From: Axinella damicornis
Taxonomy: Eukaryota > Porifera > Demospongiae > Axinellida > Axinellidae
Reading direction: 5' to 3'
Assembly (NCBI GenBank): GCA_963931865.1
Contig: OZ007509.1
Location: forward strand, 19,250,227 to 19,314,226
Length of the DNA stretch: 64,000 bases
In this document: positions 44,161-56,695 of the stretch, piece by piece
Layout of the letters: every line of letters starts with the position of its first letter
Numbering within the stretch: the stretch's first letter is position 1
Notes under the pieces: generated by a model
Told to the model about the DNA's origin: nothing
Database searches by the model: none
What the model saw: only the letters and a program-made list of their open reading frames with translations
Made by a program: the position numbers and the translations under genes

Positions 44161-46036
44161 GGATGGGTCCAGCTGGTTTCGGCTAAATTTTCACTCTATT
44201 TCATCACACTGTATCTCTGCATGTGCTAGAGAGTTGTAGTCTGCACTGCAGTGAAGGTCTATCAGTCTGGATTCATATGGCTTCATGTTTGACCACGCCC
44301 ACCGATCACGTGAGGCTCCACCCCCTCATACATTAGCCTATTGCGTAAACTAATAGTGCAATTCCGGAAACTTTACCAGGCAATCTGGAGCACCAAACTT
44401 GGTGTATCACTTATAAATGCACCTATCTACATGGCATAAAATGCGAGGAAGGATCCAACCTACCTATTCTCAAGGATGGCCATGAACATGGATTGAAGGA
44501 GGCTTCAGGATGGACATAGTCGATCATAACTCGCAAAAGCGCTGGTTTATTATCCCTCGCAATTTATCGCATACTCAGTACATTATTCTGAACAAGATTT
44601 GACCTGAGGCATGGCTCTCAACGATTGGGAAGGTTTCCGGAATCGACAACTTCCTGTCTGCAAGGTAAAGTCAGCCATCTTATGCGGCCAACCATCACGT
44701 GATAGCTCAATGATGTCATTGGGGCGAGCCTGAGCGAGCCCCACATAGACGAGTTTGCTGTAAATTTTCTATATATATATCGAGGGGCAACCGCACTCCT
44801 GGTAGCCGCGGTTAAACGGTAGCACAAGCTAAGAGTATGATTTCCCGCCATTTTTGTTCCAAAGTATACTGTACTGACATTTTTCAGCAGGGTTCAAATC
44901 ACTCTGTCGATTTCCTACCTGGTAGTTGAGTCCGGTAGATAAGTCTGCATTCGCTGATATTCTCAGTGATGCTGCATATTACATATTGTGCTCATAATGT
45001 AGTTGAAGTATAGTCTCGGTCACCACACTCGCGCACAGCGGAGGAGTCAGGTCGACTGCCCATATACGACTTGTTCTGAGGTGGCCGATAAGTAGCTGCG
45101 AACCACAGTGCTTCCATATACGGTGTTTTTTCCCAGGTGTTAAGTACACTACCCGCAAGCAGATTACTAACGTATAGAGAAGTGCTGTGGTTTGCACCTG
45201 TTTAGTGTCAGAACAAGTCGTATGTCGTCGACCAAACTCCTCTGCCGTGAGCGAGAGTCTGGTACCAGACTAAGCTAAGTAAGTCGCTGGAAGTCTGTAC
45301 TGTGTTTGGGATGCATTATTTGAAAGTGCAGAGCAGCCTTCTCACCGCTTCTCCCATGGAGAACTTGAATCGTAGAATAAACGAAATTACAGTGTATGTG
45401 ATCTTGTCACACTGCCACTCCCTCTAGTCGGTGCTAAAGCATCCCACCTATAGCTAATAGTTGGAGGGGGGTGAACACATGCAGAGTTGTGCATTCCTCA
45501 GGGATATCGATATACTGTGCAAATGTATCACAACCTACGTGGGACACCTCTTTCAGAACATTATACTCCATTCTAGCTGCTCATGAATTTCATCTTTACA
45601 CAGATGGCTTGTTGACTGGCACCAATCTACTAGCTACCTGGAGTACGACGTAAAGCAGCGTGGGTGTCTGAAGAAATTGAAGATGCATACAGGACATGTT
45701 TGCAAACACTAATATGATTTTGATTGAGCCCATCATGTGTACATGAGCATGGTAGTAGCTGTGTACGGATGCAGTACAAAAAACTGAATAGACAAATGAA
45801 TGGCTGAGGGGTTCCAAGTTTTGTTTGGGGTCCAGGCCAAGTTCATGGGGACTCAGCAAACACCAGCTCCTTCTGTCTCTGCTACCAAACACTGATCCGC
45901 TCCAAGCTCCTTGTGCTGCACGTTCAAATTGCAAATTTGTGGGTGTGGTTAGGGTTGGGTTACGATTTAGCGCATGCGTAGTTGATGGATCTGCCAGAGA
46001 CTAAGTCGAAAGTACGTCCAAAAAAAAAATTCGCCC
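44161..46036. other. Gene-less stretch
   Basis: No supported gene. The segment 44719-44834 is a composite: ggggcgagcctgagcgagcc, then catagacgagtttgctgtaa (also reversed at 4738-4788), then cgaggggcaaccgcactcct of the left-edge module. Confidence 0.5.
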
Positions 46037-46484
46037 GGCCTGGTACCACTCCACGTCATTTACAAGTGCTTAAGTACTGCAATGTACATGTGGACACGGT
46101 TGTGACGTAGGTGGACACGGTTTCATGTAAAATGGCGGCGTGCCAGAAGTTCACGGGCTAACGGCAGGTTTCCTAGCGAGTTATTGTTGGCTTTTACGCT
46201 ACCGTGGTGGACCACTGGAGGCGTCAGGTATGGAACTCCTTGTTGTACGGTTGTAGTAGCCTAGGTAACTACAATAGCTTACCTCTACAGTAGCTTACCA
46301 AGCGCTTGGTAAGACTTACGCCTGAGTAGTCAAACGTTAGTGCATGCTGTATTGCCGTTAGCGCTGAGTTGGCATCAAGTTGCTGTCTTCGTGGTATCAA
46401 TATAAACTCGAAAATACTTGTAGTCGAGTAGCTTTACAACCGTGTCCACTTTGCTTGTAAATGACGTAGGAGTGGTACCAGGCC
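46037..46484. mobile_element. 448-bp foldback with ggcctggtaccactcc ends
   Basis: ggcctggtaccactccacgt (46037) pairs with the complement ending at 46484. gtggacacggttg (46091) pairs with caaccgtgtccac (46437). Confidence 0.75.
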
Positions 46485-46599
46485 TTCTGCCAGCTATCTG
46501 ACAAGGGTTCAAAGGTCACGTATGCGGTGCGCGCGCGACTGGCAGACGGCCTGGGAACGTAGATTTCTTCAGCCTCCGTCCCGTTTTGGAACCGTGCTG

Positions 46600-48540
46600 G
46601 AAACGTTTCCACCAATCACATCGCGTTTTCGATGTCATGTGACCGTTTTGGCTGTTTTCGCGGAAACAAGAAACACGGACCGTTTTTCCAAATTCGATAA
46701 GTTTGCCTTGCTTGATCAGAAGGCTAGAAGAAACGGCGGACAGATAAGTAAGTTGGTTTGTTCATGCTGCTATATACTTCGTGTGTAGGCCTATGGCCAT
46801 GCACATGTGGGTTGAGAATCAGGCATGTAGCTAGACCTACCATGTATCTAGTATTTCACTGCATGGAGTGCTGTCAGTATGAATGGTTCTCCGTAGTTCA
46901 ATTATGGAACTTTGCTGCTGGTTAACCTCCGTCCTCCATCATGATACCTAACCTCCTAAACTAATAAAGTAGAAAGAATAGTTACTGTTTCCATTCCTGT
47001 TGTAGTTGTTCCTCATCATATACCCATGCAGGCCTTCTCACCCCAGCATTTGTTGCTGTAAGCGAAAAACGCAGGAGTGAGAAGTCCTAGTCTCGCGAGC
47101 CAGCCCACTTCTGCCCATGTGAAAGTGGGCTGGCTCGCGAGACTAGGTTTGATGCTAGCATACTGTAGAACATCACAGATTAGAGTGAGAGCTGAAATAT
47201 GATATCTTCCTTCTTTTTCACCTCATATTTACAGCTACTCCGAATGAAAATGTCATAGGGTTATTCTCTCATCAACTTCACGGTGATGATAAAACCGCAC
47301 AGAGATTACTGGACTTCGGGAAGAGATTGAAAAACTGAGGGAAGAAAATGGCCGACTAACTGCAGAAAATACTACTAAGATCCTGAAACATCTGCTTGAC
47401 ACATGCTCATGTACTACCAGACCTGAATTACCTGTTCAAACCATCAGTCATCAGGAGACATGTCATACTGAAGTTTCCAGCGCACAGGAAGATACAAATG
47501 CTCCATCAATCACAGGTCAAGTGATACAATCAAGTAAGTGATACACTAGTGCATGCTTGTGCAGATCTTAATGCTTGAGCAGATCTTACTGCTTGACAAT
47601 TTTGTCTATTTCCTCCAGGAGCACACTTGGATAGTGCATTTGTTTGCATATCTCACTCAGGAGAACAACCACAAGTGCAGGATATCGATATCACATCAGT
47701 GAACACAACACATTCCAGTATGTGGTATATCATTAATGTTTGTGCAATACTGCTTGACCATCGTCTATTCCTCATGCAATGCAGGATCAAACTTGGATGG
47801 TGCACTGACCACTTTTGTTTCTCAGTTCATCAATAAACCTGGTGCTTCTACTGTACCCCAGCTTCTGGAGGGAATAGTAAATACAGCTGAACGTATATGG
47901 CCCTCCTTTGTGGAAACAGGTCCTATGCTACAAAAATATCGTCAAAGATCAACAGCCATGACAGTTGTACATAAACTGGTACAGATGAAGTCGTCAAACT
48001 ACGACATGAAAATACGGAACTCCACAAACAGAATCATTTCCTTCAAGAAGAAGTGGCCAGACTTAACAGCATTTTGAGGCAACAGACATCCACACCAGTA
48101 ACAGCTTATACTACATCCACGGAAATATGTGCTACCTCAAGCAGTTACTTTTCCGTTTGTGGTGTTGAAACAGCAGTACATACGTGTACCACTACAGCCA
48201 GCATCCCAGGGCCCATCGTATGCCCTCGGGATACATCAGTGGCTTTAGCAACGCCAAGATTGCAACCTTCATGTCGTTCACCAGTTGCACAACTGTGTTC
48301 AACAGACTACCACAGAACTTGAAGGACTTTTATGAACAAATGGAGAGTAACGAATTTTCAACGTTGGGAGATGTCTATAGTAAGTGTGTAAGCACGAAAA
48401 GTGCTTATACAAAAAGGAAACGGGTATTCCAGTTCACCAAGAACTTTCCAGGTGGCATTGACAAATGTTTTGCTGAATTTGGAATGAAATCTGCAAATTG
48501 GATTTATGATAACAAGATTAGAAATTGCAGAAACAATTGA
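46600..48540 (+). pseudogene. Broken multi-exon coiled-coil gene, family unknown
   Basis: Coding-like pieces with splice sites: an exon ending AGATAA|gtaagt (46746); an exon opening after atatttacag (47235) that contains TGLREEIEKLREENGRLTAE and closes at TCAA|gtaagt (47533); an exon 47621-47719 (AHLDSAFVCISHSGEQPQVQ); and a long exon from 47785 with TTFVSQFINKPGASTVPQLL, a second coiled coil (RHENTELHKQNHFLQEEVAR) and a C-terminal part ending RKRVFQFTKNFPGGIDKCFA, then EFGMKSANWIYDNKI. The frame must shift near 47310, 47995 and 48320 to connect these, so the copy is degenerate or the sequence has indel errors. I do not recognise the family. Confidence 0.5.
47087..47146. repeat. Perfect hairpin with 24-bp arms in an intron
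   Basis: ctagtctcgcgagccagccc plus actt, a 12-base loop, then the exact complement. Its end (tagtctcg) resembles the foldback at 30708. Confidence 0.8.
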
Positions 48541-48859
48541 TAGTTAGGATGATTGCTGTTGCTCGTAAGTGCTAATTAGTGCCATTAACTTTCCGTGCAT
48601 GGTACCCACCTCACTATTTACCAGAGGTCACTTTTATGTACACAACACACATACACCTATAGTTAGGACATGCACCATGTTGAGATAACAACATCCAAGT
48701 TTGTAATCAACTTTTTTCTCATAAACAAAGAACAAAAAATGACTCCTCGTAAACAAAGTAAATAACTTGTCATGCAACGTGCTTTACTATAGTGCAGGAT
48801 GCGCTGGCCCATGTGTGGAGCACGTGCATGCCCGCGCGCGCCCCTCCTACGGATTCCTT

Positions 48860-51190
48860 CTGCAGACAGTCTGCTGAGAGGGTGTAGCAGTGCTGCTAAA
48901 CTGCATGTATTTCATCTGGAAGTAGTGGGTACCCAAAAGACCTGCGCATGTCTCTGACAGGGGTTTCTGCTGTATCTGCAGGCAGTCTGCTGAGAGGGTG
49001 TGGCAGTGCTGCTAAAGTGCATGTATTTCATCTGGAAATAGTGGGTACCCAAAAGACCTGCGCATGTCTCTGACAGGGGTTTCTGCTGTATCTGCAGGCA
49101 GTCTGCTGAGAGGGTGTAGCAGTGCTGCTAAACTACATGTATTTAAATAGTGGGTACCCAAAAGACCTGCGCATGTCTCTGACAGGGGTTTCTGCTGTAT
49201 CTGCAGGCAGTCTGCTGAGAGGGTGTAGCAGTGCTGCTAAAGTGCATGTATTTCATCTGGAAATAGTGGGTACCCAAAAGACCTGAGCTGCGCATGTCTC
49301 TGACAGGGGTTTCTGCTGTATCTGCAGGCAGTCTGCTGAGAGGGTGTAGCAGTGCTGCTAAACTACATGTATTTAAATAGTGGGTACCCAAAAGACCTGC
49401 GCATGTCTCTGACAGGGGTTTCTGCTGTATCTGCAGGCAGTCTGCTGAGAGGGTGTAGCAGTGCTGCTAAAGTGCATGTATTTCATCTGGAAATAGTGGG
49501 TACCCAAAAGACCTGCGCATGTCTCTGACAGGGGTTTCTGCTGTATCTGCAGGCAGTCTGCTGAGAGGGTGTAGCAGTGCTGCTAAACTACATGTATTTA
49601 AATAGTGGGTACCCAAAAGACCTGCGCATGTCTCTGACAGGGGTTTCTGCTGTATCTGCAGGCAGTCTGCTGAGAGGGTGTAGCAGTGCTGCTAAAGTGC
49701 ATGTATTTCATCTGGAAATAGTGGGTACCCAAAAGACCTACGCATGTCTCTGACAGGGGTTTCTGCTGTATCTGCAGGCAGTCTGCTGAGAGGGTGTAGC
49801 AGTGCTGCTAAACTGCATGTATTTAAATAGTGGGTACCCAAAAGACCTGCGCATGTCTCTGACAGGGGTTTCTGCTGTATCTGCAGGCAGTCTGCTGAGA
49901 GGGTGTAGCAGTGCTGCTAAAGTCAAGTGCATGTATTTCATCTGGAAATAGTGGGTACCCATAAGACCTGCGCATGTCTCTGACAGGGGTTTCTGCTGTA
50001 TCTGCAGGAAGTCTGCTGAGAGGGTGTAGCAGTGCTGCTAAAGTGCATGTATTTCATCTGGAAATAGTGGGTACCCAAAAGACCTGCGCATGTCTCTGAC
50101 AGGGGTTTCTGCTGTATCTGCAGGCAGTCTGCTGAGAGGGTGTAGCAGTGCTGCTAAACTACATGTATTTAAATAGTGGGTACCCAAAAGACCTGCGCAT
50201 GTCTCTGACAGGGGTTTCTGCTGTATCTGCAGGCAGTCTGCTGAGAGGGTGTAGCAGTGCTGCTAAAGTGCATGTATTTCATCTGGAAATAGTGGGTACC
50301 CAAAAGACCTGAGCTGCGCATGTCTCTGACAGGGGTTTCTGCTGTATCTGCAGGCAGTCTGCTGAGAGGGTGTAGCAGTGCTGCTAAACTACATGTATTT
50401 AAATAGTGGGTACCCAAAAGACCTGCGCATGTCTCTGACAGGGGTTTCTGCTGTATCTGCAGGCAGTCTGCTGAGAGGGTGTAGCAGTGCTGCTAAACTG
50501 CATGTATTTCATCTGGAAATAGTGGGTACCCAAAAGACCTGCGCATGTCTCTGACAGGGGTTTCTGCTGTATCTGCAGGCAGTCTGCTGAGAGGGTGTAG
50601 CAGTGCTGCTAAACTACATGTATTTAAATAGTGGGTACCCAAAAGACCTGCGCATGTCTCTGACAGGGGTTTCTGCTGTATCTGCAGGCAGTCTGCTGAG
50701 AGGGTGTAGCAGTGCTGCTAAAGTGCATGTATTTCATCTGGAAATAGTGGGTACCCAAAAGACCTGCGCATGTCTCTGACAGGGGTTTCTGCTGTATCTG
50801 CAGGCAGTCTGCTGAGAGGGTGTAGCAGTGCTGCTAAACTGCATGTATTTAAATAGTGGGTACCCAAAAGACCTGCGCATGTCTCTGACAGGGGTTTCTG
50901 CTGTATCTGCAGGCAGTCTGCTGAGAGGGTGTAGCAGTGCTGCTAAAGTCAAGTGCATGTATTTCATCTGGAAATAGTGGGTACCCATAAGACCTGCGCA
51001 TGTCTCTGACAGGGGTTTCTGCTGTATCTGCAGGAAGTCTGCTGAGAGGGTGTAGCAGTGCTGCTAAAGTGCATGTATTTCATCTGGAAATAGTGGGTAC
51101 CCATAAGACCTGCGCATGTCTCTGACAGGAGTTTCTGCTGTAGCATGCTGGAAGTCTGTTTAGAGAGTGTAGCAGTGCTGCTAAAGTGCA
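48860..51190. repeat. Satellite array: 109/116-bp alternating monomers, 1026-bp higher-order unit
   Basis: The phrase cagtctgctgagagggtgta recurs at 48867, 48983, 49099, 49208, 49329, 49438, 49554, 49663, 49779 and onward, about 20 times. Spacings alternate 116 and 109; the long form holds 'ttcatctgg', which the short form lacks. Private variants recur exactly 1026 bases apart: gacctgagctgcgc (49280 and 50306), aagtcaagtgcatg (49920 and 50946) and cccataagacc (49967 and 50993). Peptide frames through the array are repeat artefacts. The last unit (51110-51190) is diverged, as expected at an array edge. Confidence 0.95.
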
Positions 51191-51951
51191 TCTATTGTAG
51201 TAATTACTTAGAAACCCTGCTCATGGCTAAACTGGGTTTGTTGCTCCAGCTGATGGGCTATCTAAAGGATTTGACAGTGCTTACAAGATTCAAGTACTAC
51301 ATCCACTTTATTAGCACTTAGACTTCCTTTCCATAAGTGATGTTGCAAGTGCTGTCTATCAAGCACACTGACCTGAGAATGTTCTTTATGAGTACTGCAC
51401 CAGTTAAGATGCTTTCCAAAGACTGCAGCAAAGCTATGATTAAAGTGTTAATATATTATCTATCACTTTCCAAACCTCATCAGGTCTATCAGTAGAAATT
51501 AGGTGGCTTTTGCATGAATTCATGCTGAAGAGCCAGTAAAGGTCTACTATACTTCACCTGACTTCTGATTGCTATCAAGCATGCCTCCAGTGCAAGAACT
51601 GTGCAGGCCTGTGAATGGATGTACTGTAAACTGCAGGTCTTTCTCAAAGCATGAGGATCCATTAATATCCTAATAACCTTATAATTAGTCATGCACTTAG
51701 TATAATCTAGCTACGTATACCACGAACTCTAATTGCCTCATTCCCAGTCCCACGCCCAGCTATCCACTAACACTGACAGATGCATTGATGTTCTGTTATC
51801 TGTCATCTGTTTGCTTGCACAAGTCATGCATTCAATTATTATCAAACAACATATATACATGGGTGGTACATGTACAAAATATCTCATTTTTCAAGTTCAT
51901 CTTCTACAGCATCCACCCACTGCATGGAGCAACAATTATACTCCAACTGCA
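51191..51951. other. Gene-less stretch between satellite and recombinase-like gene
   Basis: This would be where the rest of the recombinase catalytic domain should lie on the minus strand. No HxxR or Tyr motif exon was recognised. Confidence 0.4.
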
Positions 51952-52979
51952 TCAGGATAAGAGAAAGCCATGGAATGTTATGACGTTGGTTGTAGTGTCA
52001 GCCGGAATATCAATATCTTCTATTCGAAGTGCTGCTGCCTCACTTTTGCGCAAGAAAAGGGCAATAGATATGAGGATGTAGGTCCAGGTTCTGAGCATGT
52101 AAATATCTGCTTTTATTCGTGACATCTCATATAGGCTGTGAAGATGAGCAATCTTGAAGACTTCGGCTCTCATTACAACTGATACAGCTCTTCCATACTT
52201 TTCACAAGCGCTGGGATCATGATACATCTTTAAGTATCCTTCATAGACCCTCTATATATGTTTGAGAAAGTACAAACCAATATCAATAAGCAGTCTGACT
52301 AGTACTGGCAACATTTACATGCATGCTACAGATATACCTTGACATCAAGATCCAGGCAGAGGTTGCCAACACACTTGCCATTTTCCAACACCTGTTCCAG
52401 TAATCACCAAGACAACAGGGATGTCAGCTTATGCCAGTATAGCAATTGATATAAGCTCACCTTATAGTCTGATTCTTTCTGAAAATGCTTATGCAGGGTC
52501 TTTAAACCATGATACACCTTCCTAAATGTGCTTTCTTCAAAGCCCCTCCCAAGCCGAATAGAATAGAATAGAATAGAACCATCTGCAGTGAGTACCTTTT
52601 CATTCAACACTGGTTTACCTTTACCAGTGAATAGCACTCCTGTGTGTGATGACATAATATGCAAGGATCACGTGCATGCAGGTATAGATGAACCATGCAA
52701 CTAATATTTTCGCAACTTCTGTACCAGCACTTACGAAAATATGAGATGATGATCTCAGCGGGAATACATTCTTGGGTAATGTCAAGCTAACTGGTGGAGA
52801 AAGGCTTTGCGCATATTCACAGATCTGCATGTAGACCTAATGAAGCAAGAGCGTACACTTCTCATACCCTTCCTTTGAATAGTATCTTTTGCAATCAGAT
52901 AATTATATTACCTGTGTATAGCTCACACGGGTTGCAGAACTTATGATGTGTGAAGCGACATCTCCCATTTGGTTTACTG
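51952..52979 (-). CDS. Tyrosine-recombinase-like protein, five exons, C-terminally truncated
   Basis: Minus-strand exons join in frame: 52979-52912 (VNQMGDVASHIISSATRVSY), 52836-52725 (QICEYAQSLSPPVSLTLPKN), 52639-52461 (VLFTGKGKPVLNEKVLTADG), 52391-52338 (VLENGKCVGNLCLDLDVK) and 52251-51952. The last exon reads VYEGYLKMYHDPSACEKYGR and later RTWTYILISIALFLRKSEAA and ALRIEDIDIP. The LRKSEAAALRIEDI core matches the first catalytic-Arg box of tyrosine recombinases (phage integrase fold; Crypton and DIRS transposons, and their host-derived relatives). The frame stops soon after, before the HxxR and Tyr boxes, so strand cleavage is not expected. It could be a domesticated or decayed Crypton-like gene. 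Several intact introns argue for a host-type gene. Confidence 0.6.
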
Positions 52980-54389
52980 CTGAAGAGAGCTGTGGTACAT
53001 TAAAATTATCCCTAAGATAAACACTAAATATCGGTTGCTCAAATCAGCACACTGATAGCTACCAGTTGAACTCAAGTGTAGTATTCGTACATTTTGCTGA
53101 ACAAATTGTCACTGGGAAACACTGTATCACCCTACTTACTCAGACAGAAACACTGCTTATATATAGTAAGCCCCACACTATCATGCACCAAAAGGTTGGT
53201 GCTCATAATTCAAGTTATACTGCAGCGATATGGAGTCACTCTAGCAAACGCCACTGCACGTTAAAAGGAGCCCAAACCTCGCTCTTCATTTCCCTCGGTT
53301 ATAGTGGAGCAGAACTCGGGACAACCAGAGCTGGCTACACTGAATACATCCCGTTCCCGATCACTCAAAGTCCTCTTCCTGTACAACACATTAAACGTGG
53401 TGTTTTACTGAAATCACAGTTGAGCTTGAAGGCTGCAATCACCCGCAGGGTTTCATCTACTGGGGGGGGGGGGGGGGGGGGGGGGGGGCAGGGGGGAAGC
53501 TTCCCCCCCAAACAGTCTAGCTTCCCCCCCAAAGAAGAGATTGACTATATCATTACATCATAGGTAATACCATAATTAGGACTCAGATTAATTAACCTCA
53601 AAACATTTTGCACGGCACTTGCCACTACTTCCCCCCCAAACATTTTTTTCTAGATGAAACCCTGACCCGGTATGTAATATGTCAGCTCAGGTGACAGATT
53701 CTACTCGTTATTGCAGCTGCTGATAATCATCCCATATTAAAGGAGCAGAGCCATATGCATATCTGCATGCCAGCCAGTGAACATGATCACCCAACGGCAA
53801 CACAAGCTCTCACCTTCCTTGGCTTGCCATCATCACCTAGTCCTGTTCGCAGACTGCATTCGCGAAGGCGATCTGGGGTCCGGGACGAGGTGTTTATGTA
53901 TTACGTCACCAGCTGCAAGTTTCCATGTGTTTGCAGAAACGTTTACGCTTGCAGAAACGTTTACGGAAACGTTTCCGCGCCTTCGGAAACGAAAACTTTC
54001 CCCGGAAACCGCGTTCTCAGGACGGTTAAGGTTGCTAGAACGAGGCTACTGCAGTACTGCACTATGCATGCCATTCGTGATCAGTGTATATACTGTAGTA
54101 CTGTGATTTGTTACCGAGGAGTCAGTTGTCCGTTGTAAGCTTAATATGACGAGACCCTGAGGTGAACGATGGAGTGCTTGAGCCGACGCCGCACGGGAAC
54201 CCGGCAACTACTTTGAGTGAGAACGTTTGACGGTTTGGAGCCCTTGCGCCGTCCTGACTCTTGAGGTAAGTAACCAAGGTAGTACCCGGTACTAGTGTCG
54301 GGGATGTAGAGTCATACATCAACTGTCCAAGGTCCAGTAGGCTTTAAATAGAGTCGCATACCGCTTATCTCAGAATCTTGTCTGCTTAC
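52980..54389. other. Gene-less stretch with poly-G tract
   Basis: A run of 28 G residues at 53461-53488 is followed by C-rich and G-rich clusters (cttcccccccaaa twice). Near 53935-54000 gaaacgttt words repeat. No supported exon; further 5' exons of the recombinase-like gene may lie here. Confidence 0.45.
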
Positions 54390-54890
54390 ACTGGAAAAAA
54401 TGTGCTACTAAAATCCAGAATGTTTATCTAAACTTTGGAAAGTACTTGCTAAATTCTAGTAATAATGTCTTAGATGTAGTTGCTGCACTCTGATAATTAG
54501 AAGAACATGGACTAATATCTAGATTAAGTAAAACAAAGTCACTAGTATCTAGAGAGCTACTCTAAAATTAAGACATTGTGTTACTAAAATGCAGAATGTT
54601 TATCTAAACTTAAGAAAGTGCTTATTAAATTCTAGTAATATGTCCTAGTATCTAAAGAACTACTCTAAAATTAAGGCATTGCATTACTAAAACGCCAAAT
54701 GTTTCTCCTAAATTGTAGTAGTAGGTAGTTGTTGCACACTGAGAATTAGAAGAACGTGTACTAACATCTAGTGCAAGTAAAATAGAGTACTAGTATCTAG
54801 AGACCTACTCTATAATTAAGACATTGTGTTACTAAAATCCGGAATGTTTCTCTAAACTTAAGAAAGTACTTGTTAAATTCTAGTAAGCGA
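54390..54890. repeat. Three ~165-bp tandem units with actaaaat/ctagtaat words
   Basis: gcagaatgtttatctaaact-type phrases recur at about 54414, 54592 and, more diverged, 54700 and 54838; each is followed by taaattctagtaat and ctctaaaattaagacatt. Similar words return at 57130-57330 on the other side of the unrecognised gene. Confidence 0.7.
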
Positions 54891-54960
54891 CACAGAAAGC
54901 GCTGCGGTATCCGCTGCGCGCGGCCCGGGCCGGCCGCCCAGCCGGCCTTACACGTGAACG
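54891..54960. promoter_or_regulatory. Short GC/CpG-rich island, possible promoter
   Basis: gctgcgcgcggcccgggccggccgcccagccgg is far richer in G+C than its surroundings and lies just before the plus-strand coding-like stretch. Promoter function is only a guess from composition. Confidence 0.2.
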
Positions 54961-56102
54961 TATTATGTTTCACGTGATCACACTTTATTTTGAATTCAGC
55001 AAGGTGCAGCTGCTTGTGTTTTGCGCTCAGAGAGAAACGACTTTCGAAGCTGTTGACCAGCGTCCCCGAACCGATTTATGTTCTAATCTAAAAGAGTCAA
55101 CTAATCCCCACAATCTGGTGAGAGAAAAGAAAATCTGGGCCGTTCAGTGGCACTTTATGAACGTATCTCTGCTGGATAGATTGGTGTGGTGCGAGTCTGC
55201 TGAGCTTTGTGGGAGTGGTTTGATTTGGCTTTATGGCCTTGCCTAGTCGTCAGTCTGATACATGCATTCTAGTCTGGTCATCAATCTGATACGTTTGTGT
55301 TGAGCTTTGTGAGAGTGGTTTGGTGTGTGTGTTGGACTTCATGGCTAAGTTTGGTCATCAGTCTGATAAGAGTGTCTTGAGCCTCATGAGTGTGTTTTGT
55401 TGCATGTGTGTTCGCTTGTGTTACTGCGGGCATCTGTTGGGTTGTGTTTAATACTGCGGACGTCTCTAGTATTGATTTACTCACTTTTCTGTTCTCTGTC
55501 ACCCATCTCTGCGAAACCATGATTTCTCCGTCGAGTAGATCATTTGTATCCGTTTTCTTACCTACAGATATTCTCTGCACTCTGCACCGTGTATCTCGTG
55601 ATAGCCAAACCAACACCACATACCAAAATGTGGTTCACTTGTGCTGGTACGTACTTCACCATGCTTGCATATCATGTCATCTTACACAAAACCAGCATGT
55701 TCGTGTGTTCACAGTTGGGTTGTTTGCTATGACTTTGTCAGTGTTGTTTATCCCCATGACTTTGTTAGTACTGGGTTTTGCCAGCAAAATTGAAACTCAC
55801 TTTGGACATAGGGACTAGCTACAGACCTGTTGCAATTACGTCACGTTTATCTGTGGCATTTATCCGAAAGCCACCACCTTGGCGAAATACATTGGCTTCA
55901 TATGCGGTAAATGTGCCTAACATCACTGATAAGCGTTTATATCTACATGTCAGTCACATTTCGTTCCATTCAACACATACTAGAAGCATTGTTGGTGCAT
56001 GACTGCGTTTGCCGAGATTGCCATAGAAGCTGCTATCTCCACAAACTCAAAATAGACGCCATGTTTGAGTACCCGGCTGTATTCTCGAAATGATGATGTC
56101 AT

Positions 56103-56330
56103 GTGCAACGGGTCTATAGGTTGTATGACCTGGTGACATGGGTATGCCCTGAATATGGTAAAAACGTACCATGGTTTAGTTTGCTAGTCTTCTGGCCTGA
56201 CTGTTTTCAATGTCATGCTTCACATAGTACTCACCATGTACTGCCTGGACTCCTTGCCGAGAGGCTGAAACCTCGAGGGAACAGGGCAAGCCCAAAGGAG
56301 AGAGTGAAGTCCATTATATGTTTTGCACCG
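56103..56330 (+). CDS. Exon of an unrecognised plus-strand gene
   Basis: The open frame RLYDLVTWVCPEYGKNVPWF, then SLLVFWPDCFQCHASHSTHH and LAERLKPRGNRASPKERVKS ends at GCACCG|gtaagt, a consensus donor, phase 0. The real 5' border may be at ctatag (near 56118). I recognise no domain. Earlier plus frames at 54965-55245 and 55390-56000 may be further exons but lack splice support. Confidence 0.45.
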
Positions 56331-56402
56331 GTAAGTAACTTTTGTTATACATACTCAGATACTCATGCTTGCGTATGATAGTGCTACTATCTTCCCTTAT
56401 AG

Positions 56403-56525
56403 ACAACAGACGACAACCAACTTGTTCAAGAGATCATGTATTTCATTCAAGAAAAGCTGCTTGGAGATCCATTACCTGCAACTCAGAAAGTGTCGCAGGC
56501 TTATTCCACTCTTTTCGCTCATTGA
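56403..56525 (+). CDS. Next exon of the unrecognised gene, with stop
   Basis: Acceptor tatcttcccttatag, then in phase 0 TTDDNQLVQEIMYFIQEKLL, GDPLPATQKVSQAYSTLFAH and TGA at 56523. Its core resembles the frame at 56720-56830 (NPIVREVMELLQEKLFCISL, QGKKVSVAYSNIYRSL), so the two are duplicated modules. Confidence 0.5.
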   Translation, partial: TTDDNQLVQEIMYFIQEKLLGDPLPATQKVSQAYSTLFAH

Positions 56526-56695
56526 GAACTCCCTGGAGTCTGAATTCGATGATGATGGTGATGATCGAGGAAGAAACCCAGTGAGCTAAACCAACTTGAC
56601 AAACTTGTCCTAGTTTAGTTTGTATTCTCCAAGTGATGAGTTTCCCCTAGTTACTCTTTGGTATATCATACCTCATACCTTTCGGTATACATTTT

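Noticed and set aside
49143..50988. Minus-strand ORFs of 74-84 codons inside the satellite
   Set aside because: They repeat with the monomer and simply reflect a stop-free frame of the unit.
48860..51190. CRISPR-like regular array
   Set aside because: Whole 109/116-bp monomers are repeated without unique spacers, and the surroundings are eukaryotic.
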